Source of the DNA: Burkholderia oklahomensis C6786
Lineage (GTDB): Bacteria > Pseudomonadota > Gammaproteobacteria > Burkholderiales > Burkholderiaceae
Direction: 5' to 3'
NCBI RefSeq assembly: GCF_000959365.1
Contig: NZ_CP009556.1
Location: forward strand, 2,480,001-2,544,000
Length of the DNA: 64,000 nt
The position numbers and the translations under genes were made by a program. This document shows positions 9,014-17,582 of the stretch, piece by piece. The number at the start of each line of letters is the position of its first letter. Within the stretch, counting starts at the first letter, position 1. The notes beneath the pieces were generated by a model. That model saw nothing but the letters and a program-made list of their open reading frames with translations. It was not told the origin of the DNA and searched no databases.

Positions 9014-9442
9014 TCAGCCTGCAGGGATAGGTGACGCGATCGCGTCGGATGTCGTGACGCGCTGCAGCCGCTCGAATGCGGCAACGTAGTAATGCATCGG
9101 CACCGCGGCCAGCTCCGTGTCCAGTCGCGCGAGCACGTGCGCAACCGCTGCGCGTTCGAGGTCGTCCAGTGCCAACGGTTCGCCGCGCTCGGCACGGTCG
9201 GCGCAATGATGGATCGCCGCCTCGGCGCGCCGGCACGACGCCGGATTCGCCGGATCGAGGAAGTAAGCGAGGTAGATCGCATTCAGCAGCGTCGCCAACT
9301 GTGCGGCGCCGGCCTGCCCGTCGCGCAGCGCGGCAAGCGCCACGTGGTGTTTCAGCTGGATCCGACGCAACTCGGCGATCGGCAGCGGCAGCAGCTGCGC
9401 CCGAGTCAGCGGCCGACGGCCGCAGAGGGTGGCTTTTCTCAT
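9014..9442 (-). CDS. Small conserved partner of the recombinase gene (function unknown)
   Basis: 142 residues from MRKATLCGRRPLTRAQLLPL; a longer version from 9484 adds 14 residues and also has a start. It is predicted mostly alpha-helical, with segments AELRRIQLKHHVALAALRDG and LLNAIYLAYFL and a C-terminal VMHYYVAAFERLQ-like helix. Proteins of this kind occur next to this recombinase type on Burkholderia plasmids and islands and are sometimes labelled Fis-family regulators; I do not see a Fis helix-turn-helix clearly. It is complete, 3 bases upstream of the truncated recombinase. It probably belongs to the same incoming element. Confidence 0.6.
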   Translation of the reverse strand: MRKATLCGRRPLTRAQLLPLPIAELRRIQLKHHVALAALRDGQAGAAQLATLLNAIYLAYFLDPANPASCRRAEAAIHHCADRAERGEPLALDDLERAAVAHVLARLDTELAAVPMHYYVAAFERLQRVTTSDAIASPIPAG

Positions 9443-9493
9443 GCTCAAAGTTGCTCGGAAAACGTTATGAACGAATCTTGCCACACCGCTTAA

Positions 9494-10873
9494 TACTACA
9501 GCCGTAGTTATTTTTTCCTATACTAAGTTAGTATTACTACGGTATGTAGGACTATGAAAGAGATCGCGAAAGCGTGGGAACATGAAATCGATCTATTGCA
9601 TGAAAAACTGGCTGGCCTGTTCAGGCGTGCCGAGCCGCGACAGCGCTCGCTAGCTTATCTCAAGGGTCTGCTGGGCACGGTCGAACGCAAGAACGGCTGG
9701 CAACTCGCAGAATGGATCGGCGAAGCCACGCCCGATGGTGTACAACACCTTCTCGAACGAGCGCGGTGGGATGCCGATACGGCCCGCGACATCCTGCGCG
9801 AATATATCGTTGAGCAACTCGGCGCGAGGGACGCAGTCCTCATCGTGGATGAAACGGGATTCCTCAAAAAAGGCGAGCACTCTGCTGGTGTGCAGCGCCA
9901 GTACAGCGGCACGGCAGGCCGCATCGAGAACAGCCAGATCGGCGTGTTCCTGTGCTACGCAGGTAACGGGGGCAGCGCGTTTATCGACCGGGAACTCTAC
10001 ATGCCGCAGGACTGGATCGATGATCGCAGTCGCTGTCAGGCCGCAGGAGTGCCCGATACGGTGGAATTCGCAACCAAGCCCCAACTCGCGCGCCGGATGC
10101 TTGAGCGGGCGCTGGATTCGGGCGTTCCCTGCGGCTGGGTCACCGGCGATGAGGTGTATGGCGGTGACCGTCCCCTTCGGCTGTGGCTCGAGTCGCGCGC
10201 GCAACCGTTCGTGCTAGCGGTCAAGAAGAACGAACCGCTGTGGTGGCAAGGCCCGACTTCTGTGCGCGCCGACAGGATTGCGCAAGCCTTGCCTCCACAG
10301 GCCTGGCGCCGCCTCTCGGCTGGCATGGGCGCAAAAGGCGAGCGTCTGTATGACTGGGCACTCACGCCGTTATGGCGCCTGAAACTGAGCGCCGAAGAGC
10401 GTCGATACGGACATTACCTGCTGGTGCGCCGCAGTCGCGATGAGAAGCGCGAGCACGCCTATTACGTCGTCTACGCACCCCGCAGCAAGGTTACCCGACG
10501 GACTCTGGTAAACGTCGCCGGCAGGCGATGGGAAATTGAGGTGGGATTTGAGGCCGCCAAAGGTGAATGCGGTCTGGATCAATATGAGGTTCGTCGCTGG
10601 CAGGGCTGGTACCGTCACATCACGCTGGCCTTGTTGGCGCACGCGGTGCTTGCTGCCCTGAGGGCACAGGGCAAAAAAAACACCTGAAGGTTCGCTACCG
10701 TGCAGCGTTCAGGAGATCCGCAGGCTACTGTGTCGCCTGATATGGCGAACACTGCACTCCATCGAACATGTTATGTCGTGGTCAATGTGGCGGCGCCGAC
10801 ACCAGTACCGCGCCCAGCAGTGCCATTACCGACGGCGTGGCGCGGTGCCTCCAACATATCTACGGCTGTAGCA
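9494..10873 (+). mobile_element. IS701-family insertion sequence, nearly intact
   Basis: The left end reads TACTACAGCCGTAG from 9494; the right end, on the opposite strand from 10873, reads TGCTACAGCCGTAG, differing at one of 14 positions. Outside the ends are TTAA on the left and CTAA on the right. Both fit the YTAR target preference of IS701, but they differ by one base. Length is 1380 bp, normal for the family. It carries one transposase gene split by a frameshift at an A8 run. A second symmetrical stretch, ACTAAGTTAGT, lies just inside the left end at 9523-9533. Confidence 0.8.
9554..10687 (+). CDS. IS701-family DDE transposase, C-terminus shifted out of frame at an A8 tract
   Basis: 377 residues. 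The DDE core is visible: AVLIVDETGFLKKG (first Asp), CGWVTGDEVYGGD (second Asp) and RRWEIEVGFEAAKGECGLDQ (Glu). The frame ends at TGA 10685 just after GKKNT, encoded by GGC followed by eight A residues. In the frame one base further on, reading continues to TAG at 10869-10871 and encodes the typical IS701 tail (SVQEIRRLLCRLIW, WSMWRRRHQYRAQQCHYRRR). With seven A residues the protein would be full length at about 438 residues. Either a homopolymer indel has truncated it or transcript slippage at the A8 run restores it. The catalytic residues are all upstream of the shift. Confidence 0.85.
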   Translation: MKEIAKAWEHEIDLLHEKLAGLFRRAEPRQRSLAYLKGLLGTVERKNGWQLAEWIGEATPDGVQHLLERARWDADTARDILREYIVEQLGARDAVLIVDETGFLKKGEHSAGVQRQYSGTAGRIENSQIGVFLCYAGNGGSAFIDRELYMPQDWIDDRSRCQAAGVPDTVEFATKPQLARRMLERALDSGVPCGWVTGDEVYGGDRPLRLWLESRAQPFVLAVKKNEPLWWQGPTSVRADRIAQALPPQAWRRLSAGMGAKGERLYDWALTPLWRLKLSAEERRYGHYLLVRRSRDEKREHAYYVVYAPRSKVTRRTLVNVAGRRWEIEVGFEAAKGECGLDQYEVRRWQGWYRHITLALLAHAVLAALRAQGKKNT

Positions 10874-10900
10874 CTAAGGCGCGGCCCATCATCTACGCGC

Positions 10901-11461
10901 TCACTGAGCGGGCAGATACTTCAACGGATCGACCGGCACGCCCTTTCGGCGAATCTCGAAATGCAACATCACGCGATCCGCGTCGCTGCTGCCCATCTCC
11001 GCGATTTTCCGGCCCTTCGCGACCTTGTCGCCTTCCTTGACCATCAGCGCACGATTGTGCGCATACGCGGTGAGATACACGTCGTCGTGCTTGATGATCA
11101 CGAAGTTGCCATAGCCGCGCAGGCTGTTGCCCGCATACGCGACGACGCCGTCCGCCGCGGCCTTCACAGGCTCGCCGCCGGCGCCGCCGATGTTGATGCC
11201 GGGGTGCTTCGCGTCATCGGGGGTTTTCAGGATCGGGCCGCGCACCGGCCAGGCGAAGCTCGGCGCTGCGGCTTCCGACGCGGCGGATGCCGCCGGAAGT
11301 TGCGCCGTCGTGCTCTTCGCATCCAAACGGCCCGAGGCGGGCGTCGAGTTCGGCTGCGTCGCGCAGGCGGCCAGCACCGCGACGGCGGCCGCGCAGGCGG
11401 CGCGCAGTGCAAACGTGAACGACTGCTCCGCGAGATTGGTTGGCTTCGTGAACGACATCAT
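10901..11461 (-). CDS. LytM/M23-domain lipoprotein, catalytically degenerate
   Basis: 186 residues. An N-terminal lipoprotein signal ends in the lipobox AVLAAC (Cys about residue 34). A low-complexity Ala/Ser linker follows, then an M23 (LytM) domain from FAWPVRGPIL to PLKYLPAQ. The zinc ligands are partly lost: the usual HxxxD appears as HPGIN, and the second His of the HxH pair is Met (VMLHFEIRR), leaving one His. Such LytM proteins act as activators of amidases in cell separation (EnvC/NlpD type) rather than as peptidases. It sits beside the IS701 right end but is itself intact, so the island border is close by. Assignment as an amidase activator is inference. Confidence 0.85.
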   Translation of the reverse strand: MMSFTKPTNLAEQSFTFALRAACAAAVAVLAACATQPNSTPASGRLDAKSTTAQLPAASAASEAAAPSFAWPVRGPILKTPDDAKHPGINIGGAGGEPVKAAADGVVAYAGNSLRGYGNFVIIKHDDVYLTAYAHNRALMVKEGDKVAKGRKIAEMGSSDADRVMLHFEIRRKGVPVDPLKYLPAQ

Positions 11462-11710
11462 CGGTATCGACTTCTCTATTGCAATTGATCAAGGCACGTC
11501 GCGCGAAGGACAGCGCCTCGCGCGACGCCGAAAAGAGATACCACGCGCCCTTCATTCAATACATTTTCCTTACACATTCTTACGACGACCGCTCGGCCCG
11601 GCACCGTGCCGCCGATCATCGAACGTCGACACGACGATCGACCGCGAACGAAGAGCGCCGCGACGCCGCCCGCGCCGCCTTCCCCGGTAATCTGCGATGA
11701 GTCAAGAAAA

Positions 11711-11730
11711 AGCCCGCGTTTCCGCGGGCT
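11711..11730 (-). terminator. Rho-independent terminator of the mmsA unit
   Basis: AGCCCGCG and CGCGGGCT form a perfect 8-bp stem with a four-base loop. On the minus strand it is followed by TTTTCTTG. It lies about 60 bases past the mmsA stop. The rest of 11462-11792 holds no gene that I can see. Confidence 0.75.
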
Positions 11731-11792
11731 TCGAACAGGCCGTCGGCGGAACGCGCCGCCGAACGACCTGGATGGGCCAACTGGAAAGCGGC

Positions 11793-13310
11793 TCAGCGGC
11801 TCGACGGGAAGCTGAACACCGTTCCCTCGCGCACGCCGGCCGACGGCCAGCGCTGCGTGATCGTCTTGCGCTTCGTGTAGAAGCGCACCGCGTCCGGACC
11901 GTACGCGTGCAGATCGCCGAACAGCGACCGCTTCCAGCCGCCGAACGAGTGATACGCGACGGGCACCGGCAGCGGCACGTTGATGCCGACCATCCCGACC
12001 TGGATGTTGTCGCTGAAGAAGCGCGCGGCCTCGCCGTCGCGCGTGAAGAGGCACGTGCCGTTGCCGTACTCGTGCGCGTCGACGAGCGCCATCGCCTCGG
12101 CGAGCGACGCGACGCGCACGACGCCGAGCACCGGCCCGAAAATCTCGTGCTGATAGATCGGCATGCCGGGCTTCACGTGATCGAACAGGCACGGGCCGAG
12201 GTAGTAGCCGCCGTCGTGGCCGTCGATCTTCACGCCGCGCCCGTCGACGACGAGCGTCGCGCCCGCGGCGACGCCCGCGTCGACGAAGCCCGTCACCTTC
12301 TCGAAGTGCTGCCGCGTGACGAGCGGGCCCATGTCGACGTGCTCGCCCGTGCCCGGGCCGACCTTCATCTTCGCGATCTCGGCCGTGAGGCCTTCGACGA
12401 CCTTGTCCGCCGTCTCGTCGCCGATCGCGACGACGAGCGGAATCGCCATGCAGCGCTCGCCGCACGAGCCGTACGCGGCGCCCATCAGCGCATTGACCGC
12501 GTTATCGATGTCGGCGTCCGGCATCACGACCGCGAAGTTCTTCGCGCCGCCCAGCGCCTGCACGCGCTTGCCGTGCGCGCAGCCCGTCGTGTAGATGGCC
12601 TCGGCGATCGGCGTCGAGCCGACGAAGCTCACCGCCTTCACGCGCGGATCGGTCAGGATCGTGTCGACCGCTTCCTTGTCGCCGTTGACGACGTTCAGCA
12701 CGCCGGGCGGCAGGCCCGCTTCGAGCGCGAGCTCGGCCATTCTGAGCGTCGACGACGGCGTGCGCTCCGACGGCTTCAGCACGAACGTGTTGCCGCACGC
12801 GACCGCCATCGGCCACATCCACATCGGCACCATCACCGGGAAGTTGAACGGCGTGATCCCCGCGACGACGCCGAGCGCCTGGAACTCGCTCCACGAATCG
12901 ATCGCCGGACCGACGTTCTTGCTGTGCTCGCCCTTCAGCAGCTCGGGCGCGTAGCTCGCGTATTCGACGTTCTCGATCCCGCGCTGCAGCTCGCCCATCG
13001 CGTCGCCGAGCACCTTGCCGTGCTCGGCCGTGATCAGCGCGCACAGCTCGTCCGCATGCTCTTCGAGCAGCGTCTTCAGGCGGCTCATCACGCGCGCGCG
13101 CTTCAACGGCGGCGTGTTGCGCCACGCCGGATACGCGGCCTGCGCGGCGGCGATCGCCGCTTCGACGGTCGGCTTGTCGGCGAGCTGCACGCTTTTCGTC
13201 GACGCGCCCGTCGCCGGGTCGAACACCGGCTGGACGCGGTCGCCGCCGTCGATGCGCTTGCCGCCGATCAGGTGGCCGAGGGTGGAGGTGACGTTGCTGT
13301 CGTGTTTCAT
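11793..13310 (-). CDS. mmsA: CoA-acylating (methyl)malonate-semialdehyde dehydrogenase
   Basis: 505 residues, normal for the family, starting MKHDSNVTSTLGHLIGGKRI. The ALDH fold signatures are present: FNFPVMVPMWMWPMAVACGN (Rossmann region), VSFVGSTPIAEAIY, and the nucleophile Cys in YGSCGERCMAI, typical of MmsA-type enzymes. It converts malonate semialdehyde or methylmalonate semialdehyde with CoA and NAD to acetyl-CoA or propionyl-CoA plus CO2. It lies 204 bases downstream of an omega-aminotransferase that yields malonate semialdehyde from beta-alanine, so the pair forms a beta-alanine catabolic route. Valine and myo-inositol breakdown are alternative roles of the family. A terminator follows. 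Confidence 0.93.
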   Translation of the reverse strand: MKHDSNVTSTLGHLIGGKRIDGGDRVQPVFDPATGASTKSVQLADKPTVEAAIAAAQAAYPAWRNTPPLKRARVMSRLKTLLEEHADELCALITAEHGKVLGDAMGELQRGIENVEYASYAPELLKGEHSKNVGPAIDSWSEFQALGVVAGITPFNFPVMVPMWMWPMAVACGNTFVLKPSERTPSSTLRMAELALEAGLPPGVLNVVNGDKEAVDTILTDPRVKAVSFVGSTPIAEAIYTTGCAHGKRVQALGGAKNFAVVMPDADIDNAVNALMGAAYGSCGERCMAIPLVVAIGDETADKVVEGLTAEIAKMKVGPGTGEHVDMGPLVTRQHFEKVTGFVDAGVAAGATLVVDGRGVKIDGHDGGYYLGPCLFDHVKPGMPIYQHEIFGPVLGVVRVASLAEAMALVDAHEYGNGTCLFTRDGEAARFFSDNIQVGMVGINVPLPVPVAYHSFGGWKRSLFGDLHAYGPDAVRFYTKRKTITQRWPSAGVREGTVFSFPSSR

Positions 13311-13514
13311 CGCGATGTTTCCTGCAATCGTGTGTGTCGTTGAATCTGCGGCCGCGAGGCCGCGCGAACGTGCGCCGCGCCAGCCGGGCCGCATCCGGCC
13401 GGACCCGGTCGAATCGCGCCGAGCGGCGCGCACCGGATCGGGCGAACGCCGTCGCGCCGCCCGAGCGCGGCCGACGACCGCCCCGCCGCCGCCCGAAGCG
13501 CGCGGCCCGGCGCG

Positions 13515-14870
13515 TCAGGCCGTCGCGCGCAGCGCATCGTTCAGCGCGCCGATCAGGCTGTCGATCTCGTGCTTCTCGGCGATGAAGGGCGGCGCGAGCT
13601 GGATCGTGTCGCCGCCGTAGCGCACGTAGAAGCCGTTCTTCCAGCAATGCATCGCGATCTCGTACGGACGGCGCGCGGGCTCGCCCGGCGCGTGCTCGAT
13701 CGTCAGGCCCGCGGCGAGCCCGCAGTTGCGGATGTCGGCGACGTGGCGCACGCCCTTCAGGCCGTGCACGGCCGCCTCGAAGTGCGGCGCGAGCGCGCGC
13801 ACGCGGCCGATCGCGTCTTCCTTCTCGAGCAGGTCGAGCGCCGCGACGCCCGCCGCGCACGCGACCGGATGCGCCGAGTACGTATAGCCGTGCGGGAACT
13901 CGAGCATGTAGTCGGGGCCGCCCGCCGCCATGAACGTGTCGTAGATGTCCTGCTTCGCGATCACCGCGCCGAGCGGCTGCGCGCCGTTCGTCACCTGCTT
14001 CGCGACGTTCATGATGTCCGGCACGACGCCGAACGCCTCCGCGCCCGTCATGGCGCCCGCGCGGCCGAAGCCCGTGATGACTTCGTCGAAGATCAGCAGG
14101 ATGTCGTGCGCGGTGCAGATCTCGCGCAGCCGCTGCAGATAGCCCTTCGGCGGCACCACGACGCCCGCCGAGCCGGAGAACGGCTCGACGATCACCGCGG
14201 CGATGTTCGACGCGTCGTGCAGCGCGATCAGGTCGAGCAGCCGGTCGGCCAGCCCGGCGCCGTGCTCGGGCAGCCCGCGCGAGAACTTGTTCTCGGGCAG
14301 TTGCGTGTGCGGCAGGAAGTCGGCGTCGATGCCCTGACCGAACAGCTTGCGGTTCGGCCCGATCCCGCCGACCGAGATGCCGCCGAAGTTCACGCCGTGG
14401 TAGCCCTTCTCGCGGCCGATCAGGCGCGTCTTCGCGCCCTTGCCCTTCGCGCGCCAGTATGCGCGCGCCATTTTCAGCGACGTGTCCGCCGCCTCCGAGC
14501 CCGAGCCCGTGAAGAACACATAGTCGAGGCCGGCGGGCGTCAGCGCCTTGATCCTGTTGGCCAGCTCGAAAGATTGCGGATGGCCGAACTGGAACGCCGG
14601 CGAATAGTCGAGCCGCGCGACCTGGCGGGCGACCGCGTCCGAGATCTCGGCGCGGCCGTGGCCGAGGCCGCAGCACCAGAGGCCGGACAGGCCGTCGAAG
14701 ATCTTGCGGCCGTCTGCGTCCGTGTAGTACGCGCCCTTGCCCTCGACGATGATCCGCGGGTCCTGCTTGAACTGGCGGTTCGCGGTAAACGGCATCCAGT
14801 GGGCGTCGAGCCACTCCGCGTCGGTGCGGAGAGTCGTGTCGGGGGTCGTGGGTTCGGTCAGAGCGTTCAT
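13515..14870 (-). CDS. Omega-amino acid (beta-alanine:pyruvate) aminotransferase, class III
   Basis: 451 residues from MNALTEPTTPDTTLRTDAEW; the reading frame is open far upstream, but family length (about 445) favours this start. PLP-dependent class III motifs are clear: FTGSGSEAADTSLKMARAYW binds the phosphate, LLIFDEVITGFGRAG carries the Asp that pairs with the PLP ring nitrogen, and VAKQVTNGAQPLGAV holds the Schiff-base Lys. The substrate-entrance segment WMPFTANRQFK is typical of beta-alanine:pyruvate transaminases. It converts beta-alanine plus pyruvate to malonate semialdehyde plus alanine, which mmsA next door would then oxidise. It is probably co-transcribed with mmsA and controlled by the divergent LysR gene. 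Confidence 0.92.
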   Translation of the reverse strand: MNALTEPTTPDTTLRTDAEWLDAHWMPFTANRQFKQDPRIIVEGKGAYYTDADGRKIFDGLSGLWCCGLGHGRAEISDAVARQVARLDYSPAFQFGHPQSFELANRIKALTPAGLDYVFFTGSGSEAADTSLKMARAYWRAKGKGAKTRLIGREKGYHGVNFGGISVGGIGPNRKLFGQGIDADFLPHTQLPENKFSRGLPEHGAGLADRLLDLIALHDASNIAAVIVEPFSGSAGVVVPPKGYLQRLREICTAHDILLIFDEVITGFGRAGAMTGAEAFGVVPDIMNVAKQVTNGAQPLGAVIAKQDIYDTFMAAGGPDYMLEFPHGYTYSAHPVACAAGVAALDLLEKEDAIGRVRALAPHFEAAVHGLKGVRHVADIRNCGLAAGLTIEHAPGEPARRPYEIAMHCWKNGFYVRYGGDTIQLAPPFIAEKHEIDSLIGALNDALRATA

Positions 14871-14973
14871 GTCGGTCGGCGTCGCAATGCGCGGATGAAT
14901 GAAGATGTTGCGCATTGTCGAGTCGACGAATAGTCTTTTGAATATCGCAATATCAATGTTTACTTGAGCATTT
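14871..14973. promoter_or_regulatory. Divergent promoter region between the aminotransferase and the LysR gene
   Basis: 103 bases, more AT-rich than its surroundings. It contains AATATCGCAATATCAA at about 14940-14955, two copies of AATATC eight bases apart, and a T-N11-A-like stretch around TGCGCAATGTCG (minus strand). LysR proteins usually bind such sites in the shared region; the exact operator is not proven. Confidence 0.45.
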
Positions 14974-15924
14974 ATGCAAGCAAGAAAACCGAAGAGCCGC
15001 GCACTCCTCGGCCAGCTCACCGACATGGATCTGCGCCTGCTGCGCGTGTTCAGGAGCGTGGTCCAGTGCGGCGGAATGGCGGCGGCCGAGCTGGAGCTGA
15101 ACATCGGGATCTCGACGATCAGCCGGCACGTGAAGGATCTCGAAACGCGCCTCGGCCTCGTGCTGTGCCGGCGCGGCCGCGCGGGCTTCACGCTGACGCC
15201 CGAGGGCCAGACCGTCTACGAGGAGACGCTGCGGCTCTTGGCGTCGGTCGAGGCGTTCAGGAGCCGCGTCGACGGAATTCACGACCGGATGGGCGGCGAG
15301 CTGCACATCGCCGTGTTCGACAAGACCGCGACGAACCCGAAGGCGCGGCTCGGCGACGCGATCGGGCGCTTTCACGACGAAGCGCCGGACGTCGCGCTGA
15401 ACCTGCACGTCGCGTCGATCAACGAGGTCGAGCGCGGGATCATCGACGGCGGTTATCAGGTCGGGATCATTCCCGCGCACCGGAGCTCGGGCAGCCTCGT
15501 CTACGCGGATCTCTTCGACGAACGGATGCTGCTCTACTGCGGCAAGCGCCATCCGCTGTTCGACGCGCCGCACGGCAAGCTGACGTGGAGCCAGATGCGC
15601 GGCTACGCGTTCGCGGGGCTCGGCTACCACTCGCCGAACATGGAACTGAGTCACCGCGCGAAGCTGACGCGCAGCGCGACGGCGTCCGATCAGGAATCGA
15701 TCGCGACGCTGATTCTGTCGGGGCGGTATCTCGGGTTTCTGCCCGATCACTATGCGGAGAGCTTCGAGGCGAAGGGGCTGATGCGGCCGGTTGCGCCGCA
15801 GCGGTTTCATTATTCGTGCCGGTTCGTGAGCCTGCTGCGGCGGTCGCCGCAGCCTTCACGGGCGGCGCTGCTGTTCCAGGATTGCCTGGAGGTCGCGCAT
15901 GCGGCGGCGCCGGCGAAAGCATGA
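14974..15924 (+). CDS. LysR-family transcriptional regulator
   Basis: 316 residues. The N-terminal winged helix-turn-helix covers about residues 18-77 (MDLRLLRVFRSVVQCGGMAA, then ISTISRHVKDLETRLGLVLC). The C-terminal co-inducer-binding fold follows (ELHIAVFDKTATNPKARLGD to the end). It is divergent from the beta-alanine aminotransferase with a 103-base gap, the classic arrangement for a pathway-specific LysR activator. The inducer may be beta-alanine or a related omega-amino acid; this is inference from position only. Confidence 0.92.
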   Translation: MQARKPKSRALLGQLTDMDLRLLRVFRSVVQCGGMAAAELELNIGISTISRHVKDLETRLGLVLCRRGRAGFTLTPEGQTVYEETLRLLASVEAFRSRVDGIHDRMGGELHIAVFDKTATNPKARLGDAIGRFHDEAPDVALNLHVASINEVERGIIDGGYQVGIIPAHRSSGSLVYADLFDERMLLYCGKRHPLFDAPHGKLTWSQMRGYAFAGLGYHSPNMELSHRAKLTRSATASDQESIATLILSGRYLGFLPDHYAESFEAKGLMRPVAPQRFHYSCRFVSLLRRSPQPSRAALLFQDCLEVAHAAAPAKA

Positions 15925-16640
15925 GCGCGAGGACCGAACCGCCCGGCACCCGGTCGATGAAGCCGACAGCTTCCATGCGGCCGCCGAGGCCGACCCGTGC
16001 AAAGCGCGAGGACCGACGATCTCCTCCATAGGCGTCCGAACGCTACGCTCGGCTTGCACGGCCACCGTCCGCTCGCGGTGCCCCCTTCCCGTATTCCGGT
16101 TCGAATGGCTCGTTCGGATTTCCGGCGAGGTCTTCGCCTCTTGCGCGAACAGGCGTGGGAGCATGCCGAATACTGCGGACGGTCGGGCGGAAACCGTTCG
16201 AACCGGATGAGCTTTGACGGTGAAAACGTAATCGAGCTTTCCAACGACACGTCACATCACCGCCACGCACGAAGACCGGCGAGCCAACATGCCTTTTCCG
16301 GACGATTTCCGCTCGAAAGGACTACGTCATCACCAGGCCAGCGCGAATGCAATGGCGCGTGTTGCGTAGAAGATCACTTTCACTACAGGATGAGTCGTCG
16401 AAAGGGCGCACAGGCGCCAAGTGTGACGGCAGGACGGATGCGGCCGGAGTTTCCCTCGTCTGCGCAAAGCATGGAAATTTCTTGTTCGACAAGGAATGCG
16501 ACAGAGCCGGAACATCGCTCCGCCCCGATCGGCCGCGCATACGGCCCGGCCCGGCGACAACGGGATTGCCGTTGTCCTGACAGTCCGACAGTCGTCACGC
16601 ACAGCGCGCTGCACGTCCGGGAGACGCTCATAACCATCCG
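15925..16640. other. 716-base intergenic stretch, no gene recognised
   Basis: Several overlapping frames are open on both strands, but none has coherent codon bias or recognisable protein features. Composition becomes less GC-rich toward the right end, matching the deamidase-like gene that follows. It presumably holds that gene's promoter. Confidence 0.5.
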
Positions 16641-17426
16641 ATGAGTTCCAGCATTACGCGAGCAGGTGCAGCCGGACAATCGTCCGCCGCCATTCCGACA
16701 TCGAACGAATCCCAGGCGCCGGCCCTCAGCACGTCCGCGCCGCGCACGACGCCTGCGGTGCTCCACGCACTGCAGCGAACGGAATTCAAAATCAGCGGCG
16801 CGCGCGTTTTCCTGCGTACGCCCCAGTCGGGCAAGGTAGGGGTCGTCGTTCCGGAAAACAACATCGGCAGGATTCCTCAAGGCGAAACCGCCAATATCTG
16901 CTATCCCAATATCAGCTCGTGCCTGACCGTCTCGGGTCTGTCCAGAAACGGCAGTCTTCGCGGCGGCCATCTGACCACCCCCGAAGGCATCAGGAAAGAC
17001 GACATGGATACGCTGCTCAAGGCGATCGGCGCGCAAGATTGCACGAAGTTCGTGGTGGCGGGCCCGATCGAGCAGATCAAGGCGCGCACGGATGAATCGG
17101 CATACGGCAACCGGAAAAACATCACAGCGGAACTGAACAAGTTGGCCCCGAATGCGGAGGTCGGATTTGTCGATACGGAAAAGGCGTTCTCGCCCTCCAA
17201 ACCGCCCTATAACGTTTATGTCCAACACGACCGGCAGCAATCCGCAAGCGACCTCCAGGTTCACATCGCCCCCGCCCAATTGTCGATGGCCGCCGGCGTG
17301 ACGACCGCGAAGATTCCGGACGACGCATCGATACCGAGCAATGCACAACGCGTCGCCGACGGCGATATCGTTCAGAGAAAACCCAGCGGCATACTGGGAT
17401 TCCTGTCAATAGGGAAGAAAACGTGA
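16641..17426 (+). CDS. Putative CheD/CNF-fold glutamine deamidase, possible secreted effector
   Basis: 261 residues. Residues 1-40 are Ser/Thr/Ala/Pro-rich and look disordered, like a secretion leader, with no Sec signal. The core resembles CheD-type deamidases: ANICYPNISSCLTVSGL gives a candidate nucleophile Cys94, and GSLRGGHLTTPEG gives His110, a C-x15-H spacing close to that of CheD and CNF1. After them come a helix MDTLLKAIGA, a strand TKFVVAGPI, and the tail YGNRKNITAELNKLAPNAEV with VGFVDTE, laid out as in CheD. No chemotaxis genes flank it. Codon use is less GC-biased than in its neighbours, which suggests transfer. CheD and CNF1 convert Gln to Glu in target proteins. The fold call is by eye; function and export are inference. 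Confidence 0.6.
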   Translation: MSSSITRAGAAGQSSAAIPTSNESQAPALSTSAPRTTPAVLHALQRTEFKISGARVFLRTPQSGKVGVVVPENNIGRIPQGETANICYPNISSCLTVSGLSRNGSLRGGHLTTPEGIRKDDMDTLLKAIGAQDCTKFVVAGPIEQIKARTDESAYGNRKNITAELNKLAPNAEVGFVDTEKAFSPSKPPYNVYVQHDRQQSASDLQVHIAPAQLSMAAGVTTAKIPDDASIPSNAQRVADGDIVQRKPSGILGFLSIGKKT

Positions 17427-17582
17427 CTGAGGACGCGAAAGGGTATTGTCGATTCGTTCACCGGGCGACGGTCTTGAACGCCTCCGCCGATCTCGCGCGC
17501 CCGTCGCGCGCCGCCGCCGCCCGCTCTGAGATAATCACGCTTTCCCGCATTCCTCCGCGCCCATGATGCGCCGCGCCAAGCC

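Noticed and set aside
16641..17426. Identification as Cif/CHBP (papain-like Cys-His-Gln deamidase)
   Set aside because: Cif/CHBP use a Cys, a distant His and a Gln with other spacing; the C-x15-H pair and following segments here fit the CheD/CNF layout better.
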